A program made the position numbers and the translations under genes. The notes under the pieces are model-generated. The model did no database searches. It saw nothing but the letters and a program-made list of their open reading frames with translations, and was not told the DNA's origin. Shown in pieces: positions 25,089 through 34,178 of a DNA stretch of 64,000 nt; within the stretch, counting starts at the first letter, position 1; every line of letters begins with the position of its first letter. Source of the stretch: Sporosarcina globispora. Lineage in GTDB: Bacteria; Bacillota; Bacilli; Bacillales; Cytobacillaceae. Where the stretch lies: positions 35,620-99,619 of the forward strand of contig NZ_LGUF01000007.1 of assembly GCF_001274725.1 (NCBI RefSeq), given 5' to 3'.

Positions 25089-26621
25089 TTACTGACCTAA
25101 ATACTCTTCTATTTCGTTTTTAACAATGGTGACTTGAGGTCCATAAATAATTTGAACACCCGTTCCTTTTTTCACAATTCCTTTTGATCCGGTCTGTTTA
25201 ATGACATCGTCTTTTACCAGGGATTCATCCTTAACGGTTACCCGCAGACGAGTCGCACAGCAATCAACGATATCAATATTATTTGTTCCGCCTAATCCTT
25301 CTACAATCGTTTTAGCACGGTCTGTAGCTGAAACCTGCTCTGAAGCCTGTTCTTCATCTTCTCGTCCAAGAACTTTGAAGTTCTTTTTCCTGATTAAGAA
25401 TTTAAACGTAAAGTAGTATAGGAAGAACCATGGAATACCTACCATCAATACATATGGCCAATTTGTTTTATCTGTCCCTTGAAGAATTCCAAATAAAATG
25501 AAATCAATGAATCCGCCTGAGAATGTTTGACCGACAGTAATATTGAATATATCCGCCATCATAAAAGCAAAGCCATCGAAAATGGCATGTACTAAATAAA
25601 GAAGAGGTGCTACGAACAAGAAGCTAAATTCAAGCGGTTCTGTGATCCCAGTCAAGAAAGATGTTAACGCTGCTGATAGCAAAATTCCCGCTACCACTTT
25701 TCTGTTTTTCTTTTTAGAGCAGTGATAAATGGCCAATGCTGCACCTGGCAGACCAAACATCATCGTAATAAAGCGGCCTGACATAAACCTTGATACCCCT
25801 TCGTAATATTGTTCAGTCGAAGGATCACCCAACTGGGCAAAAAAGATATTTTGTGTACCGCTGACTAATTTTCCGCCAATCTCCAGTGTTCCGCCGAGTG
25901 CCGTTTGCCAGAAAGGAAGATAAAAAATATGGTGCAAGCCAAGCGGTCCAAGCATACGCAAAATAAATCCGTAGAATAGAGTTCCGATTTCCCCAGTGCC
26001 TGTAACCACTGATCCAAGCCCATTGATTAAAGCCTGGAAGTATGGCCAGATCACAAATAGGATGGCTCCAATAAAAATCGAAGCAAATGAAACGACAATA
26101 GGAATAAAGCGAGATCCCCCAAAGAATCCTAACACTTGAGGCAGCTGAATTTTATTGTATTTATTATGCAGGGCAGCTGCCGCTATCCCGACGATAATCC
26201 CGCCAAAAACACCGGTTTCCAGCGTCTGAATGCCGACAGCCATCCCTTGACCGGCTCCTGCCAAGTTATCCTTCGCCAGGTCTCCGGTTAAAGATAGCAG
26301 TGCACTGATCGTGCTGTTCATTACAAAATAACCGATCATGGCTGCCAATCCAGCCGTTGCTTTATCTGAACGGGCTAAACCGATCGCCACCCCTACCGCA
26401 AATATGATCGGCAAGTTGGCAAATACAATTGAACCTGCCGCACTCATAATTGTAAAAATGGCCTGAAGCCAGCTGATATCTAAAAATGGATAAGCTGAAA
26501 CCGTATTCGGGTTAGACAGTGCTCCGCCAATACCTAATAATAAACCTGCTGCCGGCAGAACTGCTATTGGCAGCATAAACGATTTACCAAATTGCTGAGC
26601 TTTTTCAAAAGCTTTTTTCAT
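25089..26621 (-). CDS. nagE: PTS amino-sugar/glucose-type EIICB permease
   Basis: A 510-residue protein. The EIIC domain (~1-390, about ten membrane segments; LGLHHIFYLPFW, TGITEPLEFSFLF) is followed by a linker and an EIIB domain with the phospho-Cys in DCCATRLRVTVKD. No EIIA domain, so it must borrow one from another PTS. The glucose/GlcNAc family cannot be resolved to one substrate by motif, but nanE downstream and nagAB divergent point to GlcNAc or ManNAc. The symbol is by context. A cre site sits in the upstream region. Confidence 0.85.
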   Translation of the reverse strand: MKKAFEKAQQFGKSFMLPIAVLPAAGLLLGIGGALSNPNTVSAYPFLDISWLQAIFTIMSAAGSIVFANLPIIFAVGVAIGLARSDKATAGLAAMIGYFVMNSTISALLSLTGDLAKDNLAGAGQGMAVGIQTLETGVFGGIIVGIAAAALHNKYNKIQLPQVLGFFGGSRFIPIVVSFASIFIGAILFVIWPYFQALINGLGSVVTGTGEIGTLFYGFILRMLGPLGLHHIFYLPFWQTALGGTLEIGGKLVSGTQNIFFAQLGDPSTEQYYEGVSRFMSGRFITMMFGLPGAALAIYHCSKKKNRKVVAGILLSAALTSFLTGITEPLEFSFLFVAPLLYLVHAIFDGFAFMMADIFNITVGQTFSGGFIDFILFGILQGTDKTNWPYVLMVGIPWFFLYYFTFKFLIRKKNFKVLGREDEEQASEQVSATDRAKTIVEGLGGTNNIDIVDCCATRLRVTVKDESLVKDDVIKQTGSKGIVKKGTGVQIIYGPQVTIVKNEIEEYLGQ

Positions 26622-26712
26622 TGATGTTGACCCCCTTTATCCTGATGACAAATCTTGTTGCTTTAACCTATGTCCGTATCATATATTTGCAGCTGTCGAA
26701 GTTCAATGGGAT

Positions 26713-26726
26713 TGAAATCGGTTTCA
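26713..26726. promoter_or_regulatory. CcpA cre site
   Basis: TGAAATCGGTTTCA fits the cre consensus TGWAANCGNTNWCA exactly and is a near-perfect dyad. It lies between the divergent PTS and nagA genes, so carbon catabolite control of one or both is likely. Confidence 0.8.
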
Positions 26727-26877
26727 ATTCTTTTCACCATTTTCCCTTCCACGCTGAAAACACGTTCATTTTAGAGTATGTATCTACTTTTCATTCATTC
26801 CTGATAGTAGAATATCTACTAGAATGATGCTTCCGTCTTCCGAAAAACGGGATGCCCTTTTTATTAATACTTATAGA

Positions 26878-26903
26878 GATTAGCCGGACTTGGCCAGCTA
26901 ATC
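26878..26903. promoter_or_regulatory. Dyad operator candidate before nagA
   Basis: GATTAGCCGG and CCAGCTAATC form a 10-bp inverted repeat (one mismatch) around ACTTGG, ending 7 bp before the nagA ribosome binding site. It could be an operator for the RpiR regulator or an RNA hairpin in the nagA leader. Confidence 0.5.
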
Positions 26904-26927
26904 TGCACACAAAGGGAGTAGATTACC

Positions 26928-28115
26928 TTGAACGCTATCTTGCTTAAAGGAATGCAAATATATGCAGAAGACCAAAAGATTGAAGAAGGTTATATTCTAT
27001 TGCAGGATCACCAGATAATCGGGATTGGGCCACTCACGAATTTGCCAGCAGCGGAAGAATTTGAGGTGGTGGAATTTCCTTCTTCCTTTAAAGCCATTCC
27101 CGGCCTTATAGATATTCATATCCATGGAGTAAATGGTGCAGATGTGATGGATGCAACAGCGGAAGCTTTAGATACCATGTCTGCCGCTCTTCCTAAAGAA
27201 GGAACTACCAGCTTTTTAGCCACAACAATGACTCAAAGCCAAGCAGCTATTGAAAATGCATTGATAAATTCCGGGAATTATATAGAGAGGCAGCAGTCTC
27301 CCGGTAAAGCAGAAACCCTTGGCATTCATCTTGAAGGACCGTATGTCAATAAAGCCAGAGCCGGCGCTCAGCCCGTGGAATTCATCGTAGATTCCAGCAT
27401 CGAGCAATTTAAAAAGTGGAATAATCTTGCCAAGCAAACGATAAAAATCGTTACACTGGCTCCTGAACAGCCAGGCGGCATGGAAATGGTGAAATACCTG
27501 GATGAAAACGGCATTATTGCCTCGATCGGCCATTCAGATGCCACATATGAAGAAGTAAACACAGCCATTGAGGCCGGTGCTAAACATGTCACACATCTTT
27601 TTAACCAAATGCGCGGCCTGCATCATCGTGAACCAGGTGTAGTCGGTGCGGCTTTATTGCGGGATGAATTAACAGCTGAACTAATCGCAGATGGTGTTCA
27701 TGTCCGTCCTGAAATGGTGAAGCTTGCCTTTCAGCAAAAAGGCGAAAAAGAACTGATTTTAATAACAGATGCCATGCGGGCCAAATGCTTAAAAGCTGGA
27801 GTCTATGATCTTGGCGGACAAGCGGTAAGGGTTGAAAACGGCAAGGCGGTTTTACAGGATGGAACCCTCGCAGGGAGCATTCTAAAACTCGGAAATGCGA
27901 TGAAAAATATGATTGATTTTACGGAATGCTCACTGGAAGACGCAATCCAGATGGCAGCCGTTAATCCTGCTAAGCAGCTGAATGTCATCGATCGAAAAGG
28001 AACCATCAAAATGGGAAAAGATGCCGACATCGTAATAATGGATGAGCAGCTTGAAGTTGCCATGACATTTTGCCGCGGAAAGCTTGCGTATCATCGAGGA
28101 GGGGAACAGCAGTGA
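26928..28115 (+). CDS. nagA: N-acetylglucosamine-6-phosphate deacetylase
   Basis: A 395-residue amidohydrolase that deacetylates GlcNAc-6-P to GlcN-6-P. The start is TTG 26928, 8 nt after AAAGGGAGT. Metal and catalytic motifs are present: DIHIHG, HLEGPY, GHSDAT, HLFNQM and ITDAM. It overlaps nagB by 4 nt and is divergent from the PTS permease gene, completing a GlcNAc uptake and degradation locus. Confidence 0.95.
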   Translation: MNAILLKGMQIYAEDQKIEEGYILLQDHQIIGIGPLTNLPAAEEFEVVEFPSSFKAIPGLIDIHIHGVNGADVMDATAEALDTMSAALPKEGTTSFLATTMTQSQAAIENALINSGNYIERQQSPGKAETLGIHLEGPYVNKARAGAQPVEFIVDSSIEQFKKWNNLAKQTIKIVTLAPEQPGGMEMVKYLDENGIIASIGHSDATYEEVNTAIEAGAKHVTHLFNQMRGLHHREPGVVGAALLRDELTAELIADGVHVRPEMVKLAFQQKGEKELILITDAMRAKCLKAGVYDLGGQAVRVENGKAVLQDGTLAGSILKLGNAMKNMIDFTECSLEDAIQMAAVNPAKQLNVIDRKGTIKMGKDADIVIMDEQLEVAMTFCRGKLAYHRGGEQQ

Positions 28116-28846
28116 AGATTTTACAAGTGAAACATTATGATGAAATGAGTCAAAAGGCAGCTGAGTTATTAATTGATAGAATCCGCCGCAGCCCTGGCAT
28201 TAACCTGGGATTGGCAACAGGAGGGACCCCGGTTGGATTATATGCTCAAATGGTGAACGACCATCAAAAGAATCATACTTCCTATCGGGATGTTACAACA
28301 TTTAATCTGGATGAATATATGGGGCTATCTGGTGAAGACCCGAATAGTTACCGTTTATTCATGGACAAGCACTTATTTAATCACATCGATATTCAAAAAT
28401 CGAATACTCATGTTCCTATAGGCGATACAGACAATCCTAATCAGCAATGCAGCGACTACGAAAATCTGATAGAGAGACATGGAGGTATTGATCTTCAAGT
28501 TCTTGGCATCGGCAGCAACGGCCATATTGGCTTTAATGAACCAGGTACATCCTTTCACTCTGAAACACATATTGTTGAATTAACACCTTCTACTCGTGAA
28601 GCCAATGCAAGATATTTTAATAGCCTTAATGAAGTGCCTTCTCATGCCATTTCCATGGGAATTGCGAGTATTATGCGCAGCAGGGAAATTGTGTTGCTTG
28701 TCTCAGGAGATGCAAAAAGAGATGCTTTAGAGCACCTATTACAAGGAGACGTGAACGAAAGCTTCCCTGCCTCTATATTAAAAACACACCCTGCTGTGAC
28801 TATTATTGCAGACGAGGCGGCGATAGGGAAAACCCTAGCTCCTTAA
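28112..28846 (+). CDS. nagB: Glucosamine-6-phosphate deaminase
   Basis: A 244-residue enzyme converting GlcN-6-P to fructose-6-P and ammonia. GTG 28112 is chosen: it overlaps the nagA stop as GTGA and follows GAGGAGGGG; the longer frame from 28070 has no ribosome binding site. Signature blocks are LATGGTPVGLY, FNLDEYMGL and GIGSNGHIGFNEPG with the catalytic His and Glu. Length matches Bacillus NagB (about 242). Confidence 0.95.
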   Translation: MKILQVKHYDEMSQKAAELLIDRIRRSPGINLGLATGGTPVGLYAQMVNDHQKNHTSYRDVTTFNLDEYMGLSGEDPNSYRLFMDKHLFNHIDIQKSNTHVPIGDTDNPNQQCSDYENLIERHGGIDLQVLGIGSNGHIGFNEPGTSFHSETHIVELTPSTREANARYFNSLNEVPSHAISMGIASIMRSREIVLLVSGDAKRDALEHLLQGDVNESFPASILKTHPAVTIIADEAAIGKTLAP

Positions 28847-28889
28847 CATATAAGGAGTGATTTACGCGGATAATTGGAACAGTGCTAAT

Positions 28890-28937
28890 GAAGTTTTTCC
28901 CCATCTTTTTATGAAGATGCCGGAAAAGCTTCTTTTT
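28890..28937 (+). terminator. Terminator of nagAB
   Basis: Long imperfect stem from GAAGTTTTTCCCCATCTT to AAGATGCCGGAAAAGCTTC, followed by TTTTT. Confidence 0.7.
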
Positions 28938-28976
28938 AAAGTAAGGGACAATCTCTCCGGAGAATGGTGAAAATTA

Positions 28977-29516
28977 TCAAATAGAATCAACCCTGATTCG
29001 CCAAATCATATGATGAGCCCCCTCTCCCCAGTAATCCTTTAATAGATAGTCTGGTTCTCCAAACTTCTTTCTCCAGACTTTTTGTGAATGTTTATATCCT
29101 GAGTCTAAACAGAATTCTTCTATTCCTTTATTCTTTAAGGTGGAATACATTGCTTCTAATAATTGATTGCCTATGCCTTTTCTCTGATAGTCAGGATGCA
29201 CAAATACTGTACCAACTTCCAAAAGATCTTTAAGCGCCCGATATGTATTTTTATTAATCAGTTCACTAGCTGGGCCGTATTCTATTGATCCAACGATTTT
29301 ATCGGCATGCAAAGCAATTAGAAAGTACCGTTCTATACCGCCGCTAATAATATCCCTATTCAGGCAGTTTTTCTTCGCATTAATTTCTTCTGCCATGTCC
29401 TCCAGCAAATCCCCAATACCTTCTTTAAGAAATGTATCGGTTATGACTATTCTAAAGAAATTGTTTAGCTCTTTTACATCCTCTGCTTTTGGCCTTCTAA
29501 TCTTAACCCTATTCAT
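28977..29516 (-). CDS. GNAT family acetyltransferase
   Basis: A 179-residue protein with the acetyl-CoA-binding motif GTVFVHPDYQRKGIGNQLLEA (motif A, Q/R-x-x-G-x-G/A) and a C-terminal GYKHSQKVWRKKFG block. The substrate cannot be assigned. It is a single gene. Confidence 0.82.
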   Translation of the reverse strand: MNRVKIRRPKAEDVKELNNFFRIVITDTFLKEGIGDLLEDMAEEINAKKNCLNRDIISGGIERYFLIALHADKIVGSIEYGPASELINKNTYRALKDLLEVGTVFVHPDYQRKGIGNQLLEAMYSTLKNKGIEEFCLDSGYKHSQKVWRKKFGEPDYLLKDYWGEGAHHMIWRIRVDSI

Positions 29517-29637
29517 TATTAACTCCCTCTCAGGGCATTGGCTTTCTTCCGTCTGGCATATCTCATTTCCTCATACAGCCATAACTTGGCGAGCTGCAGT
29601 ATCTAACCCTAGGTTTTGCAGCTGACCTCAATGATTT

Positions 29638-29838
29638 TCAGTCGCCTCCCCCGCAGCCGCCGCCATCTCCACCAAACCCGCCTCCAAAACCATCACAGTT
29701 ATCTGAACTGCTGTAAACTCCTGTATGATGATAGGAAGAATGATTTTTCCCGCTTGCATAAGAACGATTTGATGGTCTGGAACCTCCAATAGCGATCATG
29801 ACAATAAGAAGTAAACCAATAATAATGAATCCTGACAT
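29638..29838 (-). CDS. Small membrane protein with Gly/Cys-rich tail
   Basis: A 66-residue protein (MSG start at 29838, AAGGGG 8 nt upstream; GTG/ATG codons just before it would add up to three residues). One N-terminal membrane helix (GFIIIGLLLIVMIAIGG), a Ser/Tyr/His-rich stretch, and an extreme C-terminus of FGGGFGGDGGGCGGGD. Such Gly-rich tails behind a single helix occur in many Bacillus small proteins of unknown role. Confidence 0.65.
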   Translation of the reverse strand: MSGFIIIGLLLIVMIAIGGSRPSNRSYASGKNHSSYHHTGVYSSSDNCDGFGGGFGGDGGGCGGGD

Positions 29839-29993
29839 TTCCATCACCCCTTATTTCTAATACGGATGATAGCTTATTTAGTTTCAGAAAATTGAAAAAT
29901 AATCACAAATACATTGATAAGGTTAACAACAAGAAAGTTTTGCCGAAAAAACTATTAAGATAAGAATAAATAGAAAGAAAGAGGATTTTTCAG

Positions 29994-30461
29994 ATGAAAG
30001 AAATGCTTGTTTACAGATATGAAGATGTTATCCATGCCCCGATTGAGCTGGTTTTCAAATACGTCGATGATGATGACAAAATAAAGCTTTGGAATACCAT
30101 GCTGATCGAAAACATTTATGATAATGAAGAAAACAAACCAGTCCCGCAGCCCGGTACTAAGTTTGTCACTGTTCAAAAACTGGATAAAAAAATCATTAAA
30201 ATCGATTCCGAATTGGTTGAATATGAGGCTCCCTATAAAATTATTATGCACTCTCATTCCAAAGAGGGGTTAAGCATATCGAGGTATCTCTTATCACGGG
30301 AACACAACGGAACCCGACTGATTGTGGAAGCAAGCCTGGTTCCGAGCAACTTCTTTTATAGACTGACAATGAAAATTTTAGGATGGACAGCCAAGTTCGT
30401 ATTTGAAGAGCAATACCAGAACTTGAAAAAATTCGTTGAGAATGAAGCGGAAGATGAATAA
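29994..30461 (+). CDS. SRPBCC (START/Bet v1-like) domain protein
   Basis: A 155-residue protein. DVIHAPIELVFKYVDDDDKIKLW is the first strand and helix of the fold; then comes a beta-sheet (GTKFVTVQKL, YKIIMHSHSKEG) and a long C-terminal helix (FEEQYQNLKKFVENEA). These proteins bind hydrophobic ligands. There is no operon partner; a terminator follows directly. Confidence 0.8.
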   Translation: MKEMLVYRYEDVIHAPIELVFKYVDDDDKIKLWNTMLIENIYDNEENKPVPQPGTKFVTVQKLDKKIIKIDSELVEYEAPYKIIMHSHSKEGLSISRYLLSREHNGTRLIVEASLVPSNFFYRLTMKILGWTAKFVFEEQYQNLKKFVENEAEDE

Positions 30462-30492
30462 AAAGGTGTCCTGGGATGGGACACCTTTTTTT
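30462..30492 (+). terminator. Terminator after SRPBCC gene
   Basis: AAAGGTGTCC / GGGACACCTTT stem followed by T7; also close to the 3' end of the convergent chaB-like gene. Confidence 0.85.
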
Positions 30493-30521
30493 CAGCTCAG
30501 TAAGACGAAAAACGAGGTGAG

Positions 30522-30725
30522 CTACTCTTCCTTCTTCACCCATTTATCATCATCATTTTTCTCGTACTTCTTTTTTACAGCACTCCAGGCAACCTTAAAG
30601 GGCGTTTCTTCCTCGTCATACTCTTCACTTGCAGAGTTGAATGCTTCCTTAAAAATTTCCTGTGTGTGATGCGGAAGATTATCTTTGACGGAGTCGGGCA
30701 GATCACTGAGTTTATCATATGGCAT
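30522..30725 (-). CDS. ChaB family protein
   Basis: A 67-residue acidic/basic helical protein: LPDSVKDNLPHHTQEIFKEA, then FNSASEEY and AWSAVKKKYEK, the full ChaB domain. ChaB was named as a regulator of the E. coli ChaA cation antiporter, but its biochemical role is unsettled. GAGGAGG precedes the start. Convergent with the SRPBCC gene. Confidence 0.88.
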   Translation of the reverse strand: MPYDKLSDLPDSVKDNLPHHTQEIFKEAFNSASEEYDEEETPFKVAWSAVKKKYEKNDDDKWVKKEE

Positions 30726-30995
30726 TTTGCTTCCTCCTCGTTGCTATTATGTTTTGTATTTTTCCTGATTATTAGCCTTTTAAACGCAGACCTTGGAAAT
30801 AACCCCATGTACAGAAGCAACTCAACTGCCCATCATCTCATTACTCAGGAAGATTATTAATTAGTTCATCATAATACTCTCTCGGATTGGAAATATCATT
30901 TCATTATTCAAGGCAATCCAGCCTTATTGATCGCACCGGTAAATAAACAGAAGGGTTTTCATAAAAACCGGAATGGTATCTATGATTTTCATAAA

Positions 30996-31100
30996 TTAAA
31001 TCCAATCTTTCATATAGGCAGCTAATCCGGCCACAGAACCTATTACGGAGCCAAAAAGCACATAAAAACGAGTTTCGGGCTGCGCGAGCTTTTTTGTCAG
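30996..31100 (-). CDS. Tiny single-helix membrane protein, CTG start
   Basis: A 34-residue frame reading TKKLAQPETRFYVLFGSVIG and SVAGLAAYMKDWI. AGGAGGG lies 6 nt before a CTG codon (31100), the only plausible start. It has a single hydrophobic helix and a charged N-terminus. It may be a real small membrane peptide; family unrecognised. Confidence 0.4.
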   Translation of the reverse strand: MTKKLAQPETRFYVLFGSVIGSVAGLAAYMKDWI

Positions 31101-31179
31101 ACTAATCCCTCCTGAACGTTGTTCCCAGTTTTTACAATCATTATTGGAAAAGGTTTCAAGGTTCCCTTTTCCCATAATT

Positions 31180-31656
31180 CTATTCCTGTATTGGCAGCAC
31201 CGTCGAATCCTTTATCTCCCTCAGCGCCAGGCTGGTCTGTATCTTCGTGATCCCCAATTGATTCAGTTTCCTGATAAACATCTCAAGCCCCTTGCGATCC
31301 TTGCACGCTACTTTCAACAGATAATCATACTCTCCTGTCAAACAATGACATTCTAATACTTCCTTCATAGATTCCAGCGTCTTTTCAAGAGATTCCAGTT
31401 TTTCAGCCTGGTGCATATTGGTGCTCATGAACACGAAGCATAATAAATCAAATCCCAGCTTTTCATGGCTTAAGATGGCGACATGCTTTTGGATGTACCC
31501 TTCCGCTTCCAAACGCTTAATCCTTGCGTGCACAGCTGGAGCAGAAAGATTCACCCTTTTCGACAGTTCCAGATTGCTAATACGGGCGTCCTTTTGAAGT
31601 AAATCCAATATTTTTATATCCAGGTGATCCAATACCTTGCTTACAATCGATTCCAC
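31180..31656 (-). CDS. Lrp/AsnC family transcriptional regulator
   Basis: A 158-residue protein: N-terminal winged HTH (LDIKILDLLQKDARISNLEL, VNLSAPAVHARIKRLE) and a C-terminal RAM ligand-binding domain (VLECHCLTGEYDYLLKVACKD). It is divergent from an EamA transporter gene, so it probably regulates that exporter in response to an amino acid. A perfect CACTTT-ATC-AAAGTG dyad sits 43 bp upstream of its start. Confidence 0.9.
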   Translation of the reverse strand: MESIVSKVLDHLDIKILDLLQKDARISNLELSKRVNLSAPAVHARIKRLEAEGYIQKHVAILSHEKLGFDLLCFVFMSTNMHQAEKLESLEKTLESMKEVLECHCLTGEYDYLLKVACKDRKGLEMFIRKLNQLGITKIQTSLALREIKDSTVLPIQE

Positions 31657-31698
31657 TATCCATCAGCCCTTTTCAATAATTCCAAATACTGCACAAAT

Positions 31699-31713
31699 CA
31701 CTTTATCAAAGTG
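31699..31713. promoter_or_regulatory. Dyad operator candidate of the Lrp-type regulator
   Basis: CACTTTATCAAAGTG, 6-bp perfect arms with a 3-bp centre, in the divergent promoter region between the regulator and the transporter. Confidence 0.5.
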
Positions 31714-31865
31714 AATTTTCTATACTTTTAAACCAAAATACTTTTAATTGTTTTGAATTAATTACATTATACAAAATTATCTTTTGTTTTACCTGATAAA
31801 TGTTAAAATTATTCATATAAACAATGTCATTGTGCACAATGGCTCTGAAAAGGGGCTTTAATGAC

Positions 31866-32795
31866 GTGAAATATTATCTTCTACTTCTTTTAACAAGCTT
31901 TCTTTGGGGCGGAAATTTTATTGTGGGAAAAACGCTTGTAGATCACGCATCCCCTATTACCTTAACCATCTTAAGGTGGGCAATTGCGATTATCTGTCTC
32001 ATTCCTCTTGTCTGGCATAAAGAAAAACGGCTGCTGCCTCCGAAAAAAGCTATCCTGCCCTTATTGCTGATGGGCATCACCGGAGTAGCTTTATTCCAGG
32101 CGCTGCAATTCATGGCGCTGGAAAAAACATCGGCCACCAGCGTAGGCTTAATCTCTACATTAAATATGTTTTCCATTGCTGCATTTTCTTATATTTTTCT
32201 AAAAGAAAAGATAAATACACTGCAGATCATGTCCATGTTCATATCCCTATTTGGTGTACTGCTTGTCCTTTCAAAAGGAAGCCTGGCGATGCTTGTATCG
32301 CTGCAGTTTAATAACGGAGATCTTTATATGATGGCGGCAGTGGGCATGTGGGGAATCTATTCCGTTTGCAGCAAATGGGCTATGTCCTTCGTTACACCCA
32401 TGATGTCCATCTTATACTCAGGCATATTTGGCCTGCTTGTACTTCTGCCATTTAACACTGCTGATTTCACCGTTACAGATGTCAGTGCTTCATTTCTTTT
32501 ATCCATTTTGTATACAGGTCTAATCTCAACAGTCCTATGCATGGTGCTCTGGAACATCGGGGTCAATCAGTTGGGGTTAAGCACTTCTGGTCTGTTCTTA
32601 AATTTCAATCCGATTTTCACAGCCATCCTAGCCTTTATCTTCTTAGGAGAGATCATGAACTGGATACAAGCTGTCGGAAGCATCATTGTCATTGCAGGGT
32701 GTTTCTTATTCTCAGCACTTAAAACCAGGCCTGAAAAAACATCAATGGGGATTCCTGCACCAGTATTAATAAGTGAGCCACTTAAGCAGAGATAA
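31866..32795 (+). CDS. EamA/DMT family transporter
   Basis: 309 residues from GTG 31866, which follows AAGGGG and opens at KYYLLLLLTSFLWGGNFIVGK; the longer frame from 31824 has no ribosome binding site. Ten membrane helices in two EamA halves are visible (LTILRWAIAIICLIPL, FLFLGEIMNW...). Related proteins export amino acids or metabolites. The divergent Lrp-type gene is its likely regulator. Confidence 0.85.
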   Translation: MKYYLLLLLTSFLWGGNFIVGKTLVDHASPITLTILRWAIAIICLIPLVWHKEKRLLPPKKAILPLLLMGITGVALFQALQFMALEKTSATSVGLISTLNMFSIAAFSYIFLKEKINTLQIMSMFISLFGVLLVLSKGSLAMLVSLQFNNGDLYMMAAVGMWGIYSVCSKWAMSFVTPMMSILYSGIFGLLVLLPFNTADFTVTDVSASFLLSILYTGLISTVLCMVLWNIGVNQLGLSTSGLFLNFNPIFTAILAFIFLGEIMNWIQAVGSIIVIAGCFLFSALKTRPEKTSMGIPAPVLISEPLKQR

Positions 32796-32800
32796 AAAAT

Positions 32801-32825
32801 AGTGCCTGTTCAGAGCAGGCACTTT
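32801..32825 (+). terminator. Terminator of EamA gene
   Basis: AGTGCCTG / CAGGCACT stem followed by a short T-rich run. Confidence 0.7.
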
Positions 32826-32852
32826 GTGTTCCTTCTAATCTTTTGTGTAATG

Positions 32853-32873
32853 GGGGACAGTGTACCTGTCCCC
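32853..32873. repeat. GGGGACAG-type intergenic hairpin
   Basis: GGGGACAG-TGTAC-CTGTCCCC, an 8-bp perfect dyad. Related phrases appear at 7925-7990. Short GGGGACAGG/CCTGTCCCC elements are common between genes in Bacillus; their function is unknown. Confidence 0.5.
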
Positions 32874-33079
32874 TTGTCCCACTCTAACCTATTTCCCCGT
32901 TCATAATTCCAATAAATGAAGCATATAAATCAAAAGTGAAACTCTATGCGGTTATATCAAAATACAAGAGGGGTGCGCGATGCGGTTTGCACCCCCAATT
33001 AATATTTTCTCCCCTCTAGCTGAGCACGCTAACATGTTTACAGAATTTCTTAATACAATTCATTTAGAGGTGATAAAAA

Positions 33080-33520
33080 GTGCCAAGAGTACAATATACC
33101 GACAGTGACGTGGCTTTAATGGCAAGGATGATGAGGGCAGAAGCCGAAGGTGAAGGGAAACTGGGGATGCTGATGGTTGGGAATGTTATAGTCAATCGAA
33201 GAATTGCCAATTGCCTGGATTTTGAAGGTCTCCGGACAATACCTCAAGTGATATTTCAAATACAGGGAGGAAATTACTCTTTTGAAGCCGTACAAAAAGG
33301 GAATGTTTTTTACAATAGAGCCAGAGGTGTAGAAAAAAGATTGGCCAAACAAACCTTAGACTATTGGAGACAGCATCCTTCCAAGTTTGCTCTCTGGTAT
33401 TTCAATCCCTATGCCCCATGTCCGCCAACGTGGTACGATCAACCTTTTTCAGGACAATTCAAACAGCATTGCTATTATGAACCAAAGGCTAATACATGTG
33501 AAGGTGCTTATATGGGATGA
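33080..33520 (+). CDS. cwlJ: Spore cortex-lytic cell wall hydrolase CwlJ
   Basis: A 146-residue SleB/CwlJ-type hydrolase (GTG start behind AGAGGTGAT). Conserved blocks: DVALMARMMRAEAEGEGKLG with the catalytic Glu, GLRTIPQVIFQ, and KFALWYFNPYAPCPPTWYDQ. The lack of a signal peptide and peptidoglycan-binding domain, and the length, match CwlJ (142 residues in B. subtilis), which degrades spore cortex during germination. It marks the host as a spore former. Confidence 0.88.
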   Translation: MPRVQYTDSDVALMARMMRAEAEGEGKLGMLMVGNVIVNRRIANCLDFEGLRTIPQVIFQIQGGNYSFEAVQKGNVFYNRARGVEKRLAKQTLDYWRQHPSKFALWYFNPYAPCPPTWYDQPFSGQFKQHCYYEPKANTCEGAYMG

Positions 33521-33525
33521 CCGTT

Positions 33526-33555
33526 CCCCCCAGGTTTTGCGGGGGGGGGGTTTTT
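33526..33555 (+). terminator. Terminator with a G10 homopolymer
   Basis: C6 (33526-33531) pairs with part of a run of ten G (33541-33550), followed by T5. The homopolymer length may vary between clones or be a sequencing uncertainty. Confidence 0.65.
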
Positions 33556-33632
33556 AAACCTTATCGTAAAGTAATTTCCCAATAGAAATCCCTTAATTAT
33601 TATCTATTCTTTCAAGAGTATCCGAATAAAAA

Positions 33633-33815
33633 TCATCTATAATTTTCATAGGTTCCTTTTATAGATTCCAGGGGCCTTTCTATAGTGACAGATTCCTGTT
33701 CTACTTCTTCACTAACCTTTCTATAAACTGTTATAACCGCTTCCATTTTTTCTTTTTCTTCTTTACTCATACGATATGAATGATTTTCAAGAAACTTATA
33801 TATTAATGCCTTCAA
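33633..33815 (-). CDS. Small charged helical protein
   Basis: A frame of 60 residues opening at TTG 33815; an internal ATG (residue 16, MSKEEKEKMEAVITVYRKVS) could also start it. Highly charged, no membrane helix. No strong ribosome binding site at either start. Family unrecognised; may be a remnant. Confidence 0.35.
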   Translation of the reverse strand: MKALIYKFLENHSYRMSKEEKEKMEAVITVYRKVSEEVEQESVTIERPLESIKGTYENYR

Positions 33816-34178
33816 GCAAGACGGACGGAAAAATCTTTGATTAAGAAGTAATATCCATTTGATTTCGTTTTAGCATATACATCACCCAGTTTCAGTTTAT
33901 GGATGATGGGAAAATGGGTGTAAAGACTTTCTCTGCTTACAAAACCAATTTATTTCAACTTTCCTGATCGCCCTGTCCGAACCGGCCTCATGTTCAGACA
34001 CCGCTGCTCTTTATTGCAAACACTAAAAAAACCAACACACTCCAATAGCTATCATTAGCCTCAAGTCCTATCTATAGAAATATCAACTATTTTGCAAATA
34101 ACCCCTGGAACATCATCGTGAGGCCCTAACGGATAGAGAACTTGAAAACTGAAGATTGCTGGATAATCTAAAATAAAA
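33816..34178. other. Intergenic region
   Basis: No gene or clear regulatory signal visible apart from the terminator at its right end. Confidence 0.4.
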
